NCBI GenBank assembly: GCA_029983435.1 | Contig: JASBZN010000050.1 | Coordinates: 1-7,721, forward strand | Reading direction: 5' to 3' | Source of the DNA: Urinicoccus sp. | GTDB taxonomy: Bacteria; Bacillota; Clostridia; Tissierellales; Peptoniphilaceae | DNA length: 7,721 nt | In this document: positions 6,244-7,721 of the stretch, one piece after another | Layout: each line of letters starts with the position of its first letter | How positions within the stretch are numbered: position 1 is the stretch's first letter | Translations under genes and position numbers: made by a program | The notes under the pieces: generated by a model | Told to the model about the DNA's origin: nothing | Seen by the model: only the letters and a program-made list of their open reading frames with translations | Databases searched by the model: none

Positions 6244-7611
6244 ATGAAAATTATTATATTGGGAGCAGGAAAGGTAGGCTCCTATTTAACGAGTGACTTG
6301 GCAGATGAAGGTCACGATATATTAGTTATAGACCACAACAAGCAGGTCTTGGATAAGTTGCTTGTAAGTAATGACATTATGGGAATTGTAGGGGACGGTA
6401 GGGATCCAGAAGTTTTGATAGATGCCGGGGTAGGTTCTTGCGATTTATTTATTGCAATTAGTATGTCGGACGATGTGAATCTTATTTCTTCCACCATTGC
6501 TAAAAAGCTTGGGGCCAAGAATATTATTATCCGACTTCGAGATGACCGCTACCTTAAACAGAAGGAAATTATAGAAAATATTACTTCTGCATCGAGAATT
6601 ATCAACCCAGAATTAATTGCAGCCAAGGACATCCAAAGGACCCTAAAGTACTCCCACGCCCTGAATGTGGAAGGATTTTTTAAAGATAAGGCCCTGATGA
6701 TGGAGATTTTGATTTCGGAAGATTCAGATCTTGCAGGAGCCAAAATTAGTGAACTCAATGCCTACTCTGCAGAATACCACACCCTAATCGGGATTGTGAA
6801 CAATCAAGGAAAGGCAGATATTCCTCATGGATCCTATGTTTTAGAAGAAGGAGAAAAAATCTATGTTATAGGAGCCAAAGAGGGCGTTGACCGCTTTTAC
6901 CGGCAAGAAGTTCTGGACCAGATAAAGATTAAAAATGTCTTGATTATTGGAGCAGGGTCTATTTCGACTTACTTGACTGGTTTACTGCTAGAGAGAGGAT
7001 TTAGCGTAACTGTTGTAGAAATTGATAAAGAAAAAGCAGAAAAAATCAGTGAGCTCTATTCCGATGCGGTAGTCATCCATGCGGATGGAGCAGACCCTGA
7101 TGTCTTGGAGCAGGTAAGAGTTGAGACTTTCGATGCCTTAGTTGCTCTTACAGGGATTGATGAAGAAAATATTCTCATTTCCCTTATGGCCAAAAAATAC
7201 GGAGTAAAAAAAATCATCGCCAAGGTCAACCGGACCAAGCTCATTAAGATGACAGGAATTTTAGACATTGACACAACTTTTACCCCTAAGAGGGTGGCCA
7301 GTGATGTCATTAACCGGATTATTCGGTCTAAGAAAAATGCTAGAGGGTCTTCTATCACTTCTCTGTATAGCTTAGAAGATGAACAGGTTGAAGTGATTGA
7401 GTTTGCAGCCATTGACCACTCCAGTATTTTAAATAAGAAGTTGAGAGATTTAGCGATTCGGGACGATACCCTTATTGCCTGTATAAAGCACGAAGGAAAG
7501 AACGGTGGTATTGAAGTGCCCAATGGAGATTCCACTATTTCTCTGGGTGACCGAGTTTTGGTCATTACCACCAATGGAACCTTCCAAACCATCGATGACA
7601 TTTTGGAGTAG
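6244..7611 (+). CDS. trkA: Trk-type potassium uptake regulatory subunit TrkA
   Basis: This 455-residue cytosolic protein forms the nucleotide-binding gating ring on TrkH/KtrB-type K+ channels. It has the tandem two-RCK layout of TrkA. The first Rossmann domain (1 to about 125) opens with IIILGAGKVG (G7, G9, G12) and has D30 at the end of strand 2, then DGRDPEVL and INPELIAA. The first RCK_C domain runs about 140-220 (GSYVLEEGEKIYVIG). The second Rossmann domain (about 230-350) opens with VLIIGAGSIS, where the third Gly of GxGxxG is S241, and has E259; it ends TTFTPKRVASDVI. The second RCK_C domain runs about 380-455 (STISLGDRVLVIT). Only the first site keeps the complete dinucleotide motif, so NAD(H)/ATP binding is probably asymmetric. 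RCK_C domains can also bind c-di-AMP in Bacillota, but the sequence does not settle that. AGGAGG at 6234-6239 is 4 nt before the ATG. The channel-subunit gene follows after 2 nt. Confidence 0.95.
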   Translation: MKIIILGAGKVGSYLTSDLADEGHDILVIDHNKQVLDKLLVSNDIMGIVGDGRDPEVLIDAGVGSCDLFIAISMSDDVNLISSTIAKKLGAKNIIIRLRDDRYLKQKEIIENITSASRIINPELIAAKDIQRTLKYSHALNVEGFFKDKALMMEILISEDSDLAGAKISELNAYSAEYHTLIGIVNNQGKADIPHGSYVLEEGEKIYVIGAKEGVDRFYRQEVLDQIKIKNVLIIGAGSISTYLTGLLLERGFSVTVVEIDKEKAEKISELYSDAVVIHADGADPDVLEQVRVETFDALVALTGIDEENILISLMAKKYGVKKIIAKVNRTKLIKMTGILDIDTTFTPKRVASDVINRIIRSKKNARGSSITSLYSLEDEQVEVIEFAAIDHSSILNKKLRDLAIRDDTLIACIKHEGKNGGIEVPNGDSTISLGDRVLVITTNGTFQTIDDILE

Positions 7612-7613
7612 AT

Positions 7614-7721
7614 ATGAATGGATCAATAGTAAAATACACAATTGGGAAGCTTCTCTTTGTTTTGGCCATGCTTATGTGCCTGCCTCTTTTTATTGGGGTT
7701 GTCTATCGAGAAGGTTTTGTC
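7614..7721 (+). CDS. trkH: TrkH-family potassium channel subunit, N-terminal fragment
   Basis: Thirty-six codons are present before the window ends. The peptide MNGSIVKYTIGKLLF continues into a hydrophobic segment (LFVLAMLMCLPLFIGVVY), which matches the short cytosolic start and first membrane helix of TrkH/KtrB transporters. The ATG lies 2 nt after the trkA stop, and GGAG (7605-7608, inside the last trkA codons) is 5 nt upstream, so translation is probably coupled to trkA. The assignment rests mostly on the adjacent trkA; a TrkG/KtrB-type sibling would look the same over this stretch. Confidence 0.72.
   Translation, partial: MNGSIVKYTIGKLLFVLAMLMCLPLFIGVVYREGFV

Noticed and set aside
7056..7601. 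181-codon open frame on the minus strand opposite trkA
   Set aside because: It lies wholly inside trkA, has no recognisable domain or ribosome binding site, and is explained by codon bias of the real gene.
1..7721. CRISPR arrays, insertion sequences, tRNA/rRNA genes, att sites
   Set aside because: No direct-repeat arrays, transposase-like frames, terminal repeats or RNA genes were seen on either strand.

Overview
The window looks like chromosomal housekeeping DNA from a low-to-moderate GC member of the Bacillota, most likely an anaerobic Clostridia/Tissierellia-type organism. The reasons are a tRNA-sensing T-box leader on an aminoacyl-tRNA synthetase gene, AGGAG-type ribosome binding sites, factor-independent terminators, consensus sigma-A-type promoters, a stalk (copper amine oxidase N-terminal-like) surface-protein domain, and a SerRS of a type I associate with Clostridia. 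The genus cannot be named from sequence alone. All genes are on the + strand, codon use looks uniform, and I see no mobile elements, CRISPR or phage genes.

Layout. (1) 1-891: 3' end of a large exported protein gene ending in two tandem stalk repeats, followed by a terminator (904-930). (2) 948-1616: a small HAD-superfamily phosphatase/phosphomutase-like gene with a GTG start, placed directly behind that terminator. (3) 1649-1863: a consensus promoter and a complete T-box leader with a UCC serine specifier, then serS (1883-3172), encoding a divergent seryl-tRNA synthetase. (4) 3187-3342: a promoter region containing an inverted repeat, then a yybP-ykoY-family (Mn2+-sensing) riboswitch whose P1 helix competes with a strong terminator. 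It precedes a 910-residue P2A-type cation ATPase gene (3360-6092), closed by a terminator (6106-6142). (5) 6196-7721: an extended -10 promoter, trkA (6244-7611), and 2 nt later the start of a TrkH-like channel subunit gene that runs off the window.

How it works together. Two of the four transcription units are controlled by RNA attenuators that read a cell-state signal. Uncharged tRNA-Ser should allow readthrough into serS, and high Mn2+ should allow readthrough into the P-type ATPase gene, which would expel the metal. The last unit is a Trk/Ktr-type K+ uptake system, so the right half is an ion-homeostasis block. I did not find a convincing new multi-gene system. The items most worth a second look are the Mn2+-type riboswitch in front of a pump that keeps a full SERCA-like two-site Ca2+ ligand set, the unusual SerRS class with its serine T-box, and the inverted repeat lying across the ATPase promoter.
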